Assembly (NCBI GenBank): GCA_003344405.1
Contig: NOWV01000082.1
Span: 124,001 to 188,000, forward strand
DNA length: 64,000 nt
Source of the DNA: Trichoplax sp. H2
Lineage: Eukaryota; Placozoa; Uniplacotomia; Trichoplacea
Direction of reading: 5' to 3'
The first letter of the stretch is position 1. Each line of letters starts with the position of its first letter. Shown here piece by piece: positions 50,501-63,258 of the stretch. Both the position numbers and the translations under genes were made by a program. The notes under the pieces are model-generated. The model was given only the letters and a program-made list of their open reading frames with translations, ran no database searches and had not been told where the DNA came from.

Positions 50501-53500
50501 TGAAATAGACCCCTTCCGCCAGCCTGACAAATTCCGATGCAAAAATATCATCAATGCAGCGTAAAATATAGAAATGTTATTCTTAGCATCAGGAATATTT
50601 GGATACCCCGGCATAAAACATTTTGTTTTTAATTCTGCTATTGAATTTCTCTGGATTGGCTTCTGTAGTTGTTAACCAAAATTGATTGTTATACAGATCG
50701 TCAAGCTAAATACAGCAATTACACTTCAGTTATAAAGATTATCGTATATTACCTCTGCTTTCGTGAAAGTCGAGGGTAGTTTGAGCGTCAACACCCAAAC
50801 TAAAGTAATTGTTCATTACATTTATAGGAAGCTGTAATAACAGTTAAAATATATAGCTTTTACACATTTATCACGTTAGCATTTAGGTAAAAAAGTTCTC
50901 AACATTACTCTAACTGGTGCATCCTCTGCACTTAAATCATAACGTGCTTTCAAGTTCCTCTGGACTTTTAGATTCCACCTTTATACATTTATCGTATGTT
51001 CATAAAATTTCGATAAATGCAATAAACGTTGTCAGTTAGTATTATGACGATCAAAGATTTTTATAATAGATTTAGGTGACGTCGAAGAAAAATAACCTGT
51101 CGAGCTGAATTATTTGCCCTTCATTTACATACTGGAGGATTTTGTCAACGGATTCGTCGCCATAGCCCTGTCGAAACGGTAGAATCAGAGCAAGATTGAA
51201 AGTTATTACTATGGAAATTAAATATCGTATTAACAGTAAATTTGATTTAAAACTTACTGCACCCCAGTATAGTGTTCTCGATAAGTCGTTTCCTGTTCCT
51301 AAGGGTAATATTGCGACAGGAGGCCTAGGATTAATATCTAAACTATCCAGCGTAGCAAGTATCCAACCAACCTGAACAAAGTTACCATGTATATATATCG
51401 AATTAATTACGCATCAAACTTAGGTCACTAATACACTAAGAGAAAATTTTAATGCAAACAATTGTAAATTATCAGTTTAATGGGCTTACAGTTCCATCTC
51501 CACCACATACAAGTATTTGCAAGTTGGGTGCTTTGCGATAAAACTCCAGACTAAAAGATTTATATAATAAATTATAGTGGCTGCTAAAAATCTAACTAAA
51601 ATAAGCTTAGAAGTAAAGTATATAGTACTACACACGCAGGTTCAGGTCCGCCTTGTTGTGATAAGTCAAAAACCTAAATGTTAATAGATTTTTATTACCT
51701 AATTAGCATTTGAGAAGAGATGTATCATCATTGCAATATTTCAGCTACAAATTCGTCAAGGATAAAGAAATACGATAATTATAATTATTCTGACCTGACG
51801 TGGATTAAGTAACCAATGGAACTGATGCAAAATTTTAGCTCCCTACTCGTAAAAGAAAAATAAATCAAGTTTATAGGTCTTAACAAAAATTGTCAGTTTT
51901 GACGATACCTGATTTCCCCCGCTTTTAGGGTTTATAAAAACGAGAAGAGGCTTATTACTTGTTGAGGTAATCGGTTTTAGCTAAAGAATGGGTATTAAAA
52001 TTTCACAAGGGATGTAAAATAATGAATTTCAATAAACAGCTTCACATACAAACCGTGAAAGCAGAGTGAATGGAATTTTCCTAAATAAAGAAATTAAGGA
52101 ATTCATTAGATGAACTTATCTTACTGTTAATTCGAAAGTACTAGAACCGTAAATAGTAATTATGAAGTAGAAATTACCTTCTTATTGCGCGGTTTCTGTT
52201 TGTGCTTGATATCGTCATTTATCTACCCACAAAAGCAAGAAAAAATAGTTGATATTGGTATATTTGATAAATTTTAATATAATTAACTAGACTCTTACGC
52301 AAGGAATTTTAACTAGCCAAGAAGGAGGAACTATTTGATTCGCGAGCTGACCAAAGTTGCATTCTTCATTTAGTAAATCTAATGTCCAACATGGCTCTTT
52401 CATATGATACTAAAAGAATACTAATGCTTAATTAAAGAAGTAACATAATCGTCTTTACATAAATTTCTGGTAAAAACTTTGGCATTACAGAAACTTTACA
52501 CCAAGAGCAGATAATGGCGACGAAGTCCTATTTTAGAAAAATGATATTTAAGATAGGATTTTCAAGAAAGATATTGACTAACACTCACCCTTGATGTTTG
52601 GAAAAAGAATCCTTGTTGGGATAGAGACTTTAAAAGTAGGGCAGCAAAGAAAGCGAAATATATAGTAAATAGCAAAGAAAACAGAAGCCTCCCTAAAGCA
52701 AAATATTATTATATGATACCTTGTTACATTTGCTACATTTACCACTTAGTTTCTTACGTTTAACCCAATGATGACCATATATCGTCTAAAACACACAAAT
52801 GTTTAAATGTGATTTTACAATCGCATAAGATTATACTTTTTCGGATTAATAAATATTAGGGTGAGCACCCATAAATTTAGCTTCAAATTATAATATTGTG
52901 AGAACTATTTATGATACAAACTGTAAATCTGATTTCTGTCATATAGCCAGAGATTAAAAACCATTCAGGAAAATATAACAAAACGGGAATTTACTTGAGT
53001 AGCTATAGTATATTCACCTCTTTATCGCCTTTTTGAGCAGGATCATAAAAAGTCGGTCTACAGTAAATATCGTTCTAGAAAAGTACGGGTAGAAAGTCTC
53101 ATTTAGTTTTGAGATAATGTTATTCAACATATCGCTAATTACAAAATAGTTGCAATCTCGTGACATTAGCCTATTGCTGTTGACGTCGATATTCTGCTTA
53201 TTACCTTGTATAACATAGGGATACAATCGACATGAGTTACAATCTTGCAAGCTAAATAAAAATTCAGTTTATTTAAGATCACGGTAGACACAGGTAAAAA
53301 GAAATTTAAAATTACCAACGCATCTTTTCCTTAGATTTGATTTCTAAAGTGAAACATTCAAAAATTTTTAGCATAGGTAATTAATTGATATGAGTACAGT
53401 ATGAACTTTGTGCGCGTAATAGGAAGTAACTTTGATAACTGATAAACATAATTTTACAAGCATTGACATGGCAAATTCTTAAAGATAGTTTAGAGAATTG

Positions 53501-56303
53501 TATTTCTTGCAGATGAAATCGTACAGTGATTTATCTTATACTTTTAGGCTATACCTATTCTAAAACTCACTTACCTGACAATGCTCATTATCAATATCAT
53601 TCATATAACAGTTATGGCCCGAGTCATAATCTATCCAAATGTGAGTTCCACTTTCGGCGGTTTCCTTTTAAATGAGTAAATGGTCAATAATACATTTTTG
53701 TTCACTGAAGATACATAATTATGAGTATACTGTATAAGTGTAGTAAATTAGAAAAAACTGATGTACTGTAACATTTCCCTAATAGGGCAAGGAGTAAAAG
53801 AGAACTAATAAACAATTCGCGGAAATTGCTTAAAAGCAGTATTATAAAAGTACAATAATGAATTCTGAAATTAATTAGCTACTAGCTAGTGCCTTTAGTT
53901 AGTGGAGGACTTTTCATTAAAGCATTATGAAAATATTACAGTTACTATTATAACTATCGATAAAATCAAATTTGGCAGATGTCACATTCATTACGATAGT
54001 AGTATTTACGGATAATATAAGATAAAGATACCATCTATAAATTTTACCCCACATATCGTAACTTAGCACTGTTACAGGCAATTTCTTCAATTAGATTTCA
54101 GTAGGTAAGTTACCCGCACGATATTACTAATACATCACTTTCCAATACACTAGTACCGTTTGCTGTATGTAATACTATAAATATTCGAGTTATTATCAAC
54201 TTACACTCCAATCGACAAAATCCTGTATTGTCTGAAAGGGAGTCGTACCAACGACGTCAGATTCTGCATCTTCCTCATCACTTGATTCCGAAGCATTAAC
54301 GTCATTGGCTTGGCTTATAGCTTTCCTATGATTATATATCATTTAACATAGGTAAAAAACAAAGAACTGACATTACTGAATTGAAATTAATCTAGGTTAC
54401 GTACTGTACAGTACGTATGTATGTATGTTATGTTGCACATAGCATTATGCCACGAAGCATATTGATAACATTTTTAATGTTTGCAATTTAATGCCGTATG
54501 TGAAGTGCGTTAACAAATTGAAACTAAAACGGTATCTTAAAAGTTTAATATAAGAGCTCTATTATTATTACTAATCGCTAAAATAAAGGCTATTTGCGAA
54601 AGCATCCATTCATGATTTGATTATATAATATACGAGTTGTGTATATATATAATTCCTAATAATTTTCCTATAACTTAGATGATCAACTGAATAGTCTACT
54701 ATATCCATAGTCTGATTGTATACCGAGTGCTCTTTATGTCCGCAAAAAAGTGCGAGATAATCGGAAGGACCGAATTATTTTAGTTTTTTCTTTCTTATAG
54801 TGGTCTCTGCTATAAATTGACTTGTCGCATTACAGTATTTTGAGGACTGTGATAATAATAATGATTTAATTAACCACGTACAGTGCAATACTGGTGTAAT
54901 AATACTTTACTACTGTTTGATACTTGCTAGTTGCTACAATCAGCCACTACTTTCTCTTAATTGTCCGTGTTACAATGAACTAGCTGAACCCGCACAGTGT
55001 ACTGTACATATTTTGCGCATTTACGCGTACAGTATACCAGTTCATACAAGAAAATTTTTGCCCTTTTAAAGTAGTGGGAAGGCCCCTTTTTTATACAGTA
55101 GTCCATGTTACACTACAGTATACTGCACATTTTATTTAAACTGTTGGTGCATCGTAAATTGCAGTTAAAGCACTACCAAGTAAACCCCTACAAGCAACCC
55201 AAACCGGGTTTGCTTCGGTGATCTGATGTATAAAATATTGTAAAAGGTATGAATATTCAGAAAACGCAGTCAGTAAAATTAAAAGACATGTACTGTACTG
55301 TACAGTACATAAATCAGTGCGTGCCAAATTATAGCAACTGTAAACCTTGTCACACTTATGCGCCCCCTTGTATTACGTTCGCACGTATTCGTATAGCGTA
55401 GTATCCGGGCTTTTTGCAGTCGTCTTCTTACAGCAAATAGCTTACTGCAAGTACAGTCTACAAGTAAGTGCAAAGTTTTTCTGGAATAGATTTTGCACGT
55501 TTCAAAACAAATCGTCGTGAATATCACTCATTAGTCATAACCCAGTACCGTAATGTACTGTATTTCAGTAAGTACTGACGTACTGTACACTTAGTGTACA
55601 CTTACTAACACCGTAATGTGTAGTACTGTACTGTACACTGTACTGCATTTCCTCCATAAACTATACAAAAAAAGATGAAATTTGTAGTTAGATGATGATT
55701 AATAAGATCGCCCCCCCCCCTTGACACTACGACTTTACACTCAATTTAAATTGCAAAAGCTGCGATCTCACTAAATCTGCCCCTCCTAATCATTGCGCTG
55801 CAAGTGTACGTGACATACTGTAAGTGAAATTCAAAAACAGTGAACCCTACAATACCAGAATAATCACTTGCCAACACAGTTTTGTAAAGTTTCTTAACGT
55901 TCTGCCCATATAACTATTTAAAATTTAAATCATCTTGTATCTTCGTCGTATACAGTGCCCTAGTCCTAACCCTAACATCATGTATATATTACAATATCTT
56001 AGCTATATATGTCTACCGTTACCTTATAATTTACGTTATCTTCATACACTTCGTAGTAATGTTAACACTGCTTTACAGTTAATAATGACACTCCTTGGAT
56101 TACAGCTTAGTAATACTGTACCTAAATGGCTTTTGTTTTCTCTTCTTGGCATTCTCTTTTCGCTTGGTAGGCGTACTTGGCGCTTGAACTGGTGAATTGT
56201 AATTCATTCTGTTTGTCTCTCCGAAGTTATGAGTTGCTATAATTAACTGTTGTACTGTGGATGCTATATGAGTTCCACCAACACCATCATCCTTGTCGAC
56301 CAT
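47552..56303 (-). CDS. DGKZ: Diacylglycerol kinase, zeta/iota class, with ankyrin repeats
   Basis: Phosphorylates diacylglycerol to phosphatidic acid. About 30 exons. Phase-checked 5' exons: 56122-56303 (Lys-rich, [17 protein letters not shown]), 54205-54325 ([12 protein letters not shown], then FVDWS), 53575-53664, a 28-base exon 53316-53343 and 53205-53251. C1 domains: [15 protein letters not shown], then [18 protein letters not shown] with CSWCK (about 53345-52300). Catalytic domain (about 51980-50800): [59 protein letters not shown]. Accessory domain (about 50832-49690): [57 protein letters not shown]. Then SRWFFLD and GGIYVLD, and C-terminal ankyrin repeats (about 48173-47573): [43 protein letters not shown]1-catalytic-accessory-ankyrin order is specific to type IV DGK. 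Exons between about 49690 and 49080, and the true C-terminus, are unresolved; no PDZ-binding end is visible. Confidence 0.92.
54960..55650. repeat. GTAC/CTGTA clusters in the first DGK intron
   Basis: Clusters at about 54995-55035, 55285-55312 and 55550-55650 within the intron 54326-56121. A C run is at 55711-55720, and a CCCTAA-type telomere-like stretch lies at about 55957-55977. Confidence 0.75.
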
Positions 56304-56519
56304 TATCCAATGAAATATGTCAAGACGAGTTTACTACATTTAAACATAAAACTAGCACAATTAATAGTGTATTTAGACTACTACTGTGTGGAACTATTGA
56401 TCAAGCAATACGGAACCGTGTTTACTGAATGAAGTGTAGGTATGCTTTGAAATTTACAAACTTGCACTAATCACTACCATCTAATAAGAATTTCGTTACT
56501 TTTAGCAAATCGAGATGTC

Positions 56520-57425
56520 GGTAATTCTTATACTGTGCAGTATAAGATAAGTTATTAATACAATATACAGTATACTGTACACTATACAGGTACAATACCG
56601 TATAATTAATTAACAAGAAGTTCTTATAACAGCTTATGCTTGTGCGCAGTACAGTTATTTTTACTGTACTGTACTGTACAGTGTACACTAGGCCCAGCCA
56701 TAATAACCCCGATTACTCAGATACTCAGCGTAAATAGCTTATACTGTACTGTACGATGATACATTATTCTAAGAGTCTTGTACTGTACAGTACATAAACA
56801 TGGAATTATTAAGTTGAGTTGTTGTACTGTACAGTGTACAGTACAGTACAGTATGTGGCTACAGTACCAAAATTGTTGTACGCTTTCACTTGTGGCTACA
56901 GTACAAAATTCGAGTACAGTACAGTACAAGTTCCCATCCTTAATTTATCCAAATACAGTACAGTACGAACTCTATCCATGGTGGACCTTTTCGTACCACA
57001 TTACTCGGTCAAGTTTGCCTGCACGTTTCGCTGTGCAGATTACCTTTTCAGTTTTTCTCGCAGTTTTTGCATGAAGATCAATACACTTTACAGTAAAGTA
57101 TACAGTATACTCTACGTTGGCCTTTTTCGTACTACAGTACTGTACCGTACTGTACGGCACTACAATTTTTAGTTCGCTATCATACCCTCCTGTTTCGGAA
57201 TCCGATCAAGCACTCTACGGCTCATAGTGTTCCTTAAAAAGTTCATCGTGTGAACATACCTTTAAAAAATAACTCCCGGCTTTTACGTATTGTACAGTAC
57301 AGTACAGTACGTACAGTAGAGCGTTGAAATTGTACCGTACTACACTTTTGTCCACTTTTTTTTTATCTGAAATCAAAAGAGCTATACAAAACTGTACAGT
57401 ACAGTACAGTCTTTGCTGTAACTCC
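56520..57425. repeat. GTAC/CTGTA block upstream of DGK
   Basis: Dense pentamer sub-runs at about 56560-56590, 56660-56690, 56740-56860, 56905-56970, 57085-57160 and 57295-57410 in both orientations, beginning roughly 220 bases upstream of the DGK start codon. The opposite end lies about 800 bases from the next plus-strand gene. Confidence 0.88.
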
Positions 57426-58232
57426 AGCCATACACTGCTCAACTAAGATTTCCTCCCCCTCAAAGTCGTAACCCCAAATTTTCCCTTATAGCGCACTGTA
57501 ATATAACAGGGTATCTTAAATGTTAGGTATTGCCGTATAGTACACGTAGTGTAGAAGATCTCTTACAGAGTATAAAGAAAGGTTAAACCCTAAAAGCCCA
57601 AAAATCGAAATTGGAAATTTATGAAAAGTAAATTTTTGTAAATACAGTATATACTGATGTACCAATAGAATTGCCTTGTTTACAGTATTATACGCATAGC
57701 TTACTAAAATTTAACCTACAATTGTTCTTCATACTACTCCTTTTACTTTCATTGGTAACATTTTGTGATTGTTTCGTAAACGCCCGGCAGTATACTACGT
57801 GTAGCGAACACTTCATGATAGTAAATTTCTATTGTTCTTGATTCTTGTATTTATTAGAGGCATGCATAAGAATACAGTCTCACGCATAACAATAAAAAAG
57901 AAAGAAGAAGATTGTGTACTATACTGTATGTTGCTACAACAATTACCATTCCGTAAAGTACTGTATCGCAAATTCAAAGTTTCATCAATAGTTATATTCT
58001 TTAAATATAGATGTTTTTAAACATTTCTAAGTACTAACTTAATTTGCCCGAAAATATTTGACCGATTTCGGACGATTTCATGGCATTTATAGAATGAAAG
58101 GATTGTTTTGCGCTTGAGAACTACAAGTATCATCGTTAATAAACGATTACGAAGCAATATAAATTATGAGGTAATGGCACGTTTTACATATACGGGTATA
58201 TACTTAACTGCATTAATTTCAACGAATATACT
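57426..58232. other. Intergenic, presumed promoter of the 58.2 kb gene
   Basis: No exon seen. A few isolated pentamer words (about 57955-57965). AT-rich leader precedes the ATG at 58233. Confidence 0.4.
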
Positions 58233-59520
58233 ATGAAAAGGCAAGAGGTACGAAAGTATCTTAAATTGATTAATCAATCTCAAGACAGCAAACTGGCAGT
58301 GAAGAGTAGCATTGGACCAACAATTAACACAATTGAAGGCAGTCGAAGTGTAGCAAATAAAATATATGATATTTCTAATTTCGGTAACAAACGTCCAGAG
58401 CATTTAATTTCGAATACTTCGAAAGCGATTCCCAAACATCAAATAGTTACTGATAAAAATACTATCATTTTGCAAAAAGATGAAGAAGTCCAGAAAGAGT
58501 TGAAACAATGTGATGCTTTTCAGCTTCAAGTCGGTAATGATGCCGCAGTTGACGCCGTGAATAAGCGAAACTTTGGTAAACCATTCATTCAGACGAAAAA
58601 CCAAAGAGGAACCCCTCTTTTTATTGCAGATTACTGTTCATATACTAATTCACAAAACAGTAATGATCTAAATTCTCCCAAACTGAGCATAAATCAAGAA
58701 TTACATGACGTAAATTCCAAGAGGAAGCTTCTCTTCACTCGCACTGCAGTTAGTAAAAATTCACACCGTATCCTTATGATGCCTGATCGCTTTCCTGTAA
58801 AAAATCCTCCCTCAACTAATAATCTAATGCTAAATAGAAGAAAAGACATTAAAAATGAAAGACCGACAACAGCAATAAAGTTACCGTGGAATATAGAAGA
58901 CAAGATACATATATGTTTGGAAAAAAAGTGTGATAATATTCTTAATCGTAACAGATACATTTCAACTATCAAAAGCAATAATTTACGGCAAAATCGAAAA
59001 AGCGATGTCAGGCCTGATCCGATTTTTCCAGTAATAAGTCACTTAGTAACAGCTAAAAAGCATTCAAGATTCATATGTAATCGCAATAGTAGACAAAATA
59101 ATTCATGTCCAAATACACGTACATCATCCTATGTCCCTTCTGCTTCCGGAGGGATGTTTAGATTAAACCCTGCACCAATGACTAAGGAATTAAAGGAGAA
59201 AATTCTCTTAGAAAAGGAATTATATGAAGCGGACTTTGCTAAAGAAATTAAAATCGATACCGTTCTTCAGGTCTTAGATTTATCTGGTGAGTTATAAATA
59301 TAACTAAAGATATCAAATATCATTATTTTGTTTTGTTACCAAAATAATAACTGTTCTAACCGTCTTAATTTCTTTCTGTACTTATACAGATTCAATTAAA
59401 TCATCTGTAAAATCGAGAATCAATAAGAATAGAAAAAAAACTTTCCGACAAAATGTTCGATTTAGTCAGAATATGATCGAAATTTTTGAGTACTGGCCTC
59501 ATTCCCCAATCCTACCATGA
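58233..59520 (+). CDS. Unrecognised 394-residue basic protein
   Basis: Two exons, 58233-59286 and 59390-59520, joined in phase 1 at a GTGAGT donor and a TATACAG acceptor. The protein is hydrophilic, Asn/Lys/Ser-rich, mostly disordered in appearance, without signal peptide or membrane segment. Near the end is a helical stretch (PAPMTKELKEKILLEKELYE) followed by a conserved-looking tail NVRFSQNMIEIFEYWPHSPI. VRF with nearby basic residues resembles the RVxF docking motif for protein phosphatase 1, which is inference only. No family recognised. The long frame and good splice junction make it a real gene. Confidence 0.7.
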
Positions 59521-62500
59521 AGATCTATAATAATTCGGACTTCAGTATTTGTAGTAAGCCCCGATTTTTCTTCTATCATTTAAACAGTTTTAATCTTAAA
59601 TCCTATTCCCGTACTAAGTAAAGCGTCCTATTATCTAAATCTAACTTAATGTGACCTTTTCATTTAGCCTCTTTTTTAATCGTAATGCGAAAAAATATAC
59701 AATGTGATATGCATACCGAGACCGCCGTACATTACTCTATACGACTTCAATTAGTAGCACAATTTACCTCAAAATATCAATTGCCTGTATTGTCTGAACA
59801 ACTAATAAACTACACAACTCGTATTAGGTATCAAAAATATATAAAGTAAATCGTTCATTTAAATTTTCGCAGTAAGACGAATTTAGCACTAACTTCATAG
59901 ATAATAATTATACGGGTATATCATTGGTGAGATTGTTGTGTTAAAGGATAGCAATAAAATGGCGAATTTCAATTCGAGAATATTTTTAAAACAGCGAACT
60001 ACTCTTTCTTACTCAAGGCACTACAATAGTATGAACAAAATCTTTGGCTATAAGTTACTAACATCGGATTCCTTACACGATAATGTAACGAGTAACGGTT
60101 CTATTAGCAGCACTGATTGTGAATGATTACTATAAGTAATTGCCATATTAGCTCAGAAAAAAATTTAACATCTTGATAGCTATAATGATGGTACTATCAA
60201 GTGAAAATGTAGACATTATGTAACCAGCTGCTAATCATGATCTTATTATTCTAGCATAAAATGACAGGACTTCTGAGTAATTAAGGAGTTATAAGTAATT
60301 ATTGTATACCTATTTAAGAATAGAAGAAATTAGAGTATTTTCTTTAGTAGTCAATTTTATCTTTCCTGTACGCTAGCTAGACTTTGAAAATTATCAATAT
60401 TATTGTTATAAATTTAAATTCGTAGTGACAAAAATAGAGCTTTTACAGAAAACTAAAACTACTTTTAGTTGTACTGTCAGGTTTATCCTCCTAACATCTA
60501 CCTACTGTGCGACTCTAAATACTGACTATTTCCTATTATAATTATCAGAAGGAACAGTAACAACACTATAAACAAAACTGAACTCAAACTTTATTGAAAA
60601 GTCAATTTATAGTAAATCTACATAATCATTAATTATCAATTTATAGATAATATCATACAACTGTGCAATTATCCTTTAAAAATATATAAAACATCATAGA
60701 TAAATTAATATTAGCCATTCCTAGATAAGTTATCTTGCGGAAACTATGTTACGACAACTTGGAAAAGTTGCTCCGCAATAACCATACGTATAACAAGTAT
60801 TGCTACTTACTAAAATTTTTTATATTCCATAGTATTAGTTTCTAAATACTGTACTTTCTAACGATTGCGATTATAATTAACTGCAACTGCAACGTACGGT
60901 GTAGCAGAATTCAGATTTTTTTAAAGATTGCTACATATTCGGTACCTTTTCGTCCTACTGTAACTGTGCTCGTGTACCACCTGTACGTATAATACAATGA
61001 AGAGTGGGATAGATTTTCTTGTGCTCAGTAATAGATACTGAATTTTTTGTGAAAAAAGCTACACCGGATTTCGTGGCTAGTTGTATCAAAATCATTTGAC
61101 CATACTGTTCAGGCTTGTAATAAAAGTACCTCACAAATAAGTGTCTTAACCAAAGGAATTAAAAAAAAACTTTTATTACAAAGCTTAGGAATAGTAGAGC
61201 AACGAATAATTGCTGCAAGAATCTACTCTAAAGTATTCTGAGTTCACAGTGAAGTGATGTCTCTAATGTGAGCTCATCTCTACAGTTCTTAAATTCATTT
61301 CATTAAATTCATTTATGATAACATGATTAGCTACAACTAGATTTAAGACGTCAAACAAAATACTTTTCCTTAAATGGATTATCATTATGTTCTACAATCT
61401 GAATCAATATACTTAAAATATCGCTACTCTTCTATTAATGCCCAGCATCTTTCGGTGCTAATTAACCGTAATTTAACTGCAAAATATATTTTCTACAGTA
61501 TACAGAATGTACCTATAATAAAACAACATAAATGATCATCAATCTTAAATTAGAACCCTGATTAGAACGTTCGAGTTTCCACTGTATTTTATCATAAAGT
61601 AATGTCACTTCAACTGTAAGTTCTAGTCAAAATTAGCTGCTAGTTTTTAATCAAGATTGCAGTTTAAATACTGTGTTATAGATAAATTTATAGTCTTGCA
61701 TTATGAAACTCTTAATAAAGTTAAGTTATCGAACGTTATTAAATTCCAACCCGAATAAAGTGGTCGGGTTTACGATATACTAAAATAATAAGTAGAATCT
61801 ACCGTAATTAAATCAAATTAAGTTACTTTTAAAGTTACAATACTTACTAAAGTTAAAAAAATTGAAGGAGAATTCTAAAAATTAGCCTTTATTACAATTA
61901 GGATACTGGTGGATTGTGACAATAGTGAAAACTTTAATAAGCTACGTATGTAATTACGTAGGTACATTACGCAACCCAAAAATATAATATTAGAGAAGGG
62001 CTACTATAAAATATAGTATTTACGCTAGCAGTCATTGTAATAAATATGCTGCATACGTATGTTTGAGAGATATCTATCTCTCTATTGTGTTATACGGTAC
62101 CAATAATCTATAATTTGCTTTTATACCCTCCTTAGGACTGTTCATGTGTTCTACGATAGAAAGTAATACCGTACGGAACTGTGTGTAATAGGTATACTGA
62201 TCACTAAGTAATAATCTGTACGGCAAAGTGTACGGAGCAAAGCTAGATCCGACTGTACCCGTTTTACAACGGGTATTACGTAGCTAGTAGTTATATATTA
62301 CTTTAAACCAAGTCACATCATGCCGCATACTGAAAGGCAACTAATCAAAACATGAATTTTAGCAATCGTAGAGAACGAATTCGTAGCTGAACAGACTAAA
62401 AGATACAACGAAGATCATGAATGGCAAACGAGCCCGTTAAGGTTAAGGGACTGTAGTGATTAATAGAAAATCAATTAACATTAATCTAATGTAGCTTGAT

Positions 62501-63258
62501 CTTGTAAATGATAAATGTAGTTAAACCATTCCATTGACAAGCTATCGCAATAGTCCAGTGTAGAACGTATTTTCAGGAACTATTATGTCGTGATAATACT
62601 GTACACCTCTGCATACACTTAATTTTATTATAACATAGAATTACAAAATATATGTAATGAGAAAGTGTAGTAATAGTTCGCATAGATGCTCAATATTGCT
62701 GGTTACTAGCACTTTTAAATGATACAGAATTAGTGAGTTCAAAGGCAAAATTTATTACAATGTATCAACTTTTGCCGCATCATATTTCTAGCATTAATAT
62801 TGCAAAACACCGAAATAGTATTGTACCTACTGCTTGTAAAGCTTTCGAGTATTGAAGTCTTTACTTTGCCTAGTTTCAAATCCTCCACACTTACAATTTC
62901 CATAGTTGAAAAAAGCAGAATACATTTGAAATGCATCTTATCTTCATATTATATTAGCTTAATATAATTGAGTACATGTAATCCAGAATTTACAGTGATG
63001 AGCGTTATGGCTATCGCGATGATAGGTATGCATTGCGCTTATTTTTATAATGTTATAGTTATTTATGAATTTTATTCAGTGTGTCAACTTCTAATAATTA
63101 CTGCATTTTTAGTTTCGGAAGAACAAACGTTGGCTACAATCGAGATATACTTTGTGAACATTCAATTTTCAGATTTATATCAATTAATCTTTTCCGATAT
63201 GTTGAACAAAGAGACTTTTCCAATCACTAAATCCGCTTGATTGAGAAGTTTTAACACT
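59521..63258. other. Intergenic, little seen
   Basis: AT-rich. A 55-residue ATG frame at 59959-60126 (starting MANFNSRIFLKQRTTLSYSR) sits in a good start context but has no recognised domain. A perfect palindrome GAGAGATATCTATCTCTC lies at about 62065-62082. An open frame on the minus strand at 62739-62936 has no clear exon structure. Confidence 0.4.

Noticed and set aside
55136-55327. Minus-strand ORF ending in [16 protein letters not shown] as a possible terminal exon
   Set aside because: It lies wholly inside the first DGK intron once the 56122-56303 exon is joined in phase to 54325, and no other exon pairs with it.
58404-58978. Minus-strand ORFs opposite the 394-residue gene
   Set aside because: They are shadows of the long plus-strand frame with hydrophobic composition typical of antisense reading.
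62739-63240. Opposed ORFs of 65 and 90 residues near the LRR gene
   Set aside because: Neither has a recognisable domain, and neither connects by splice sites to the LRR frame, which ends with its own stop at 63259.
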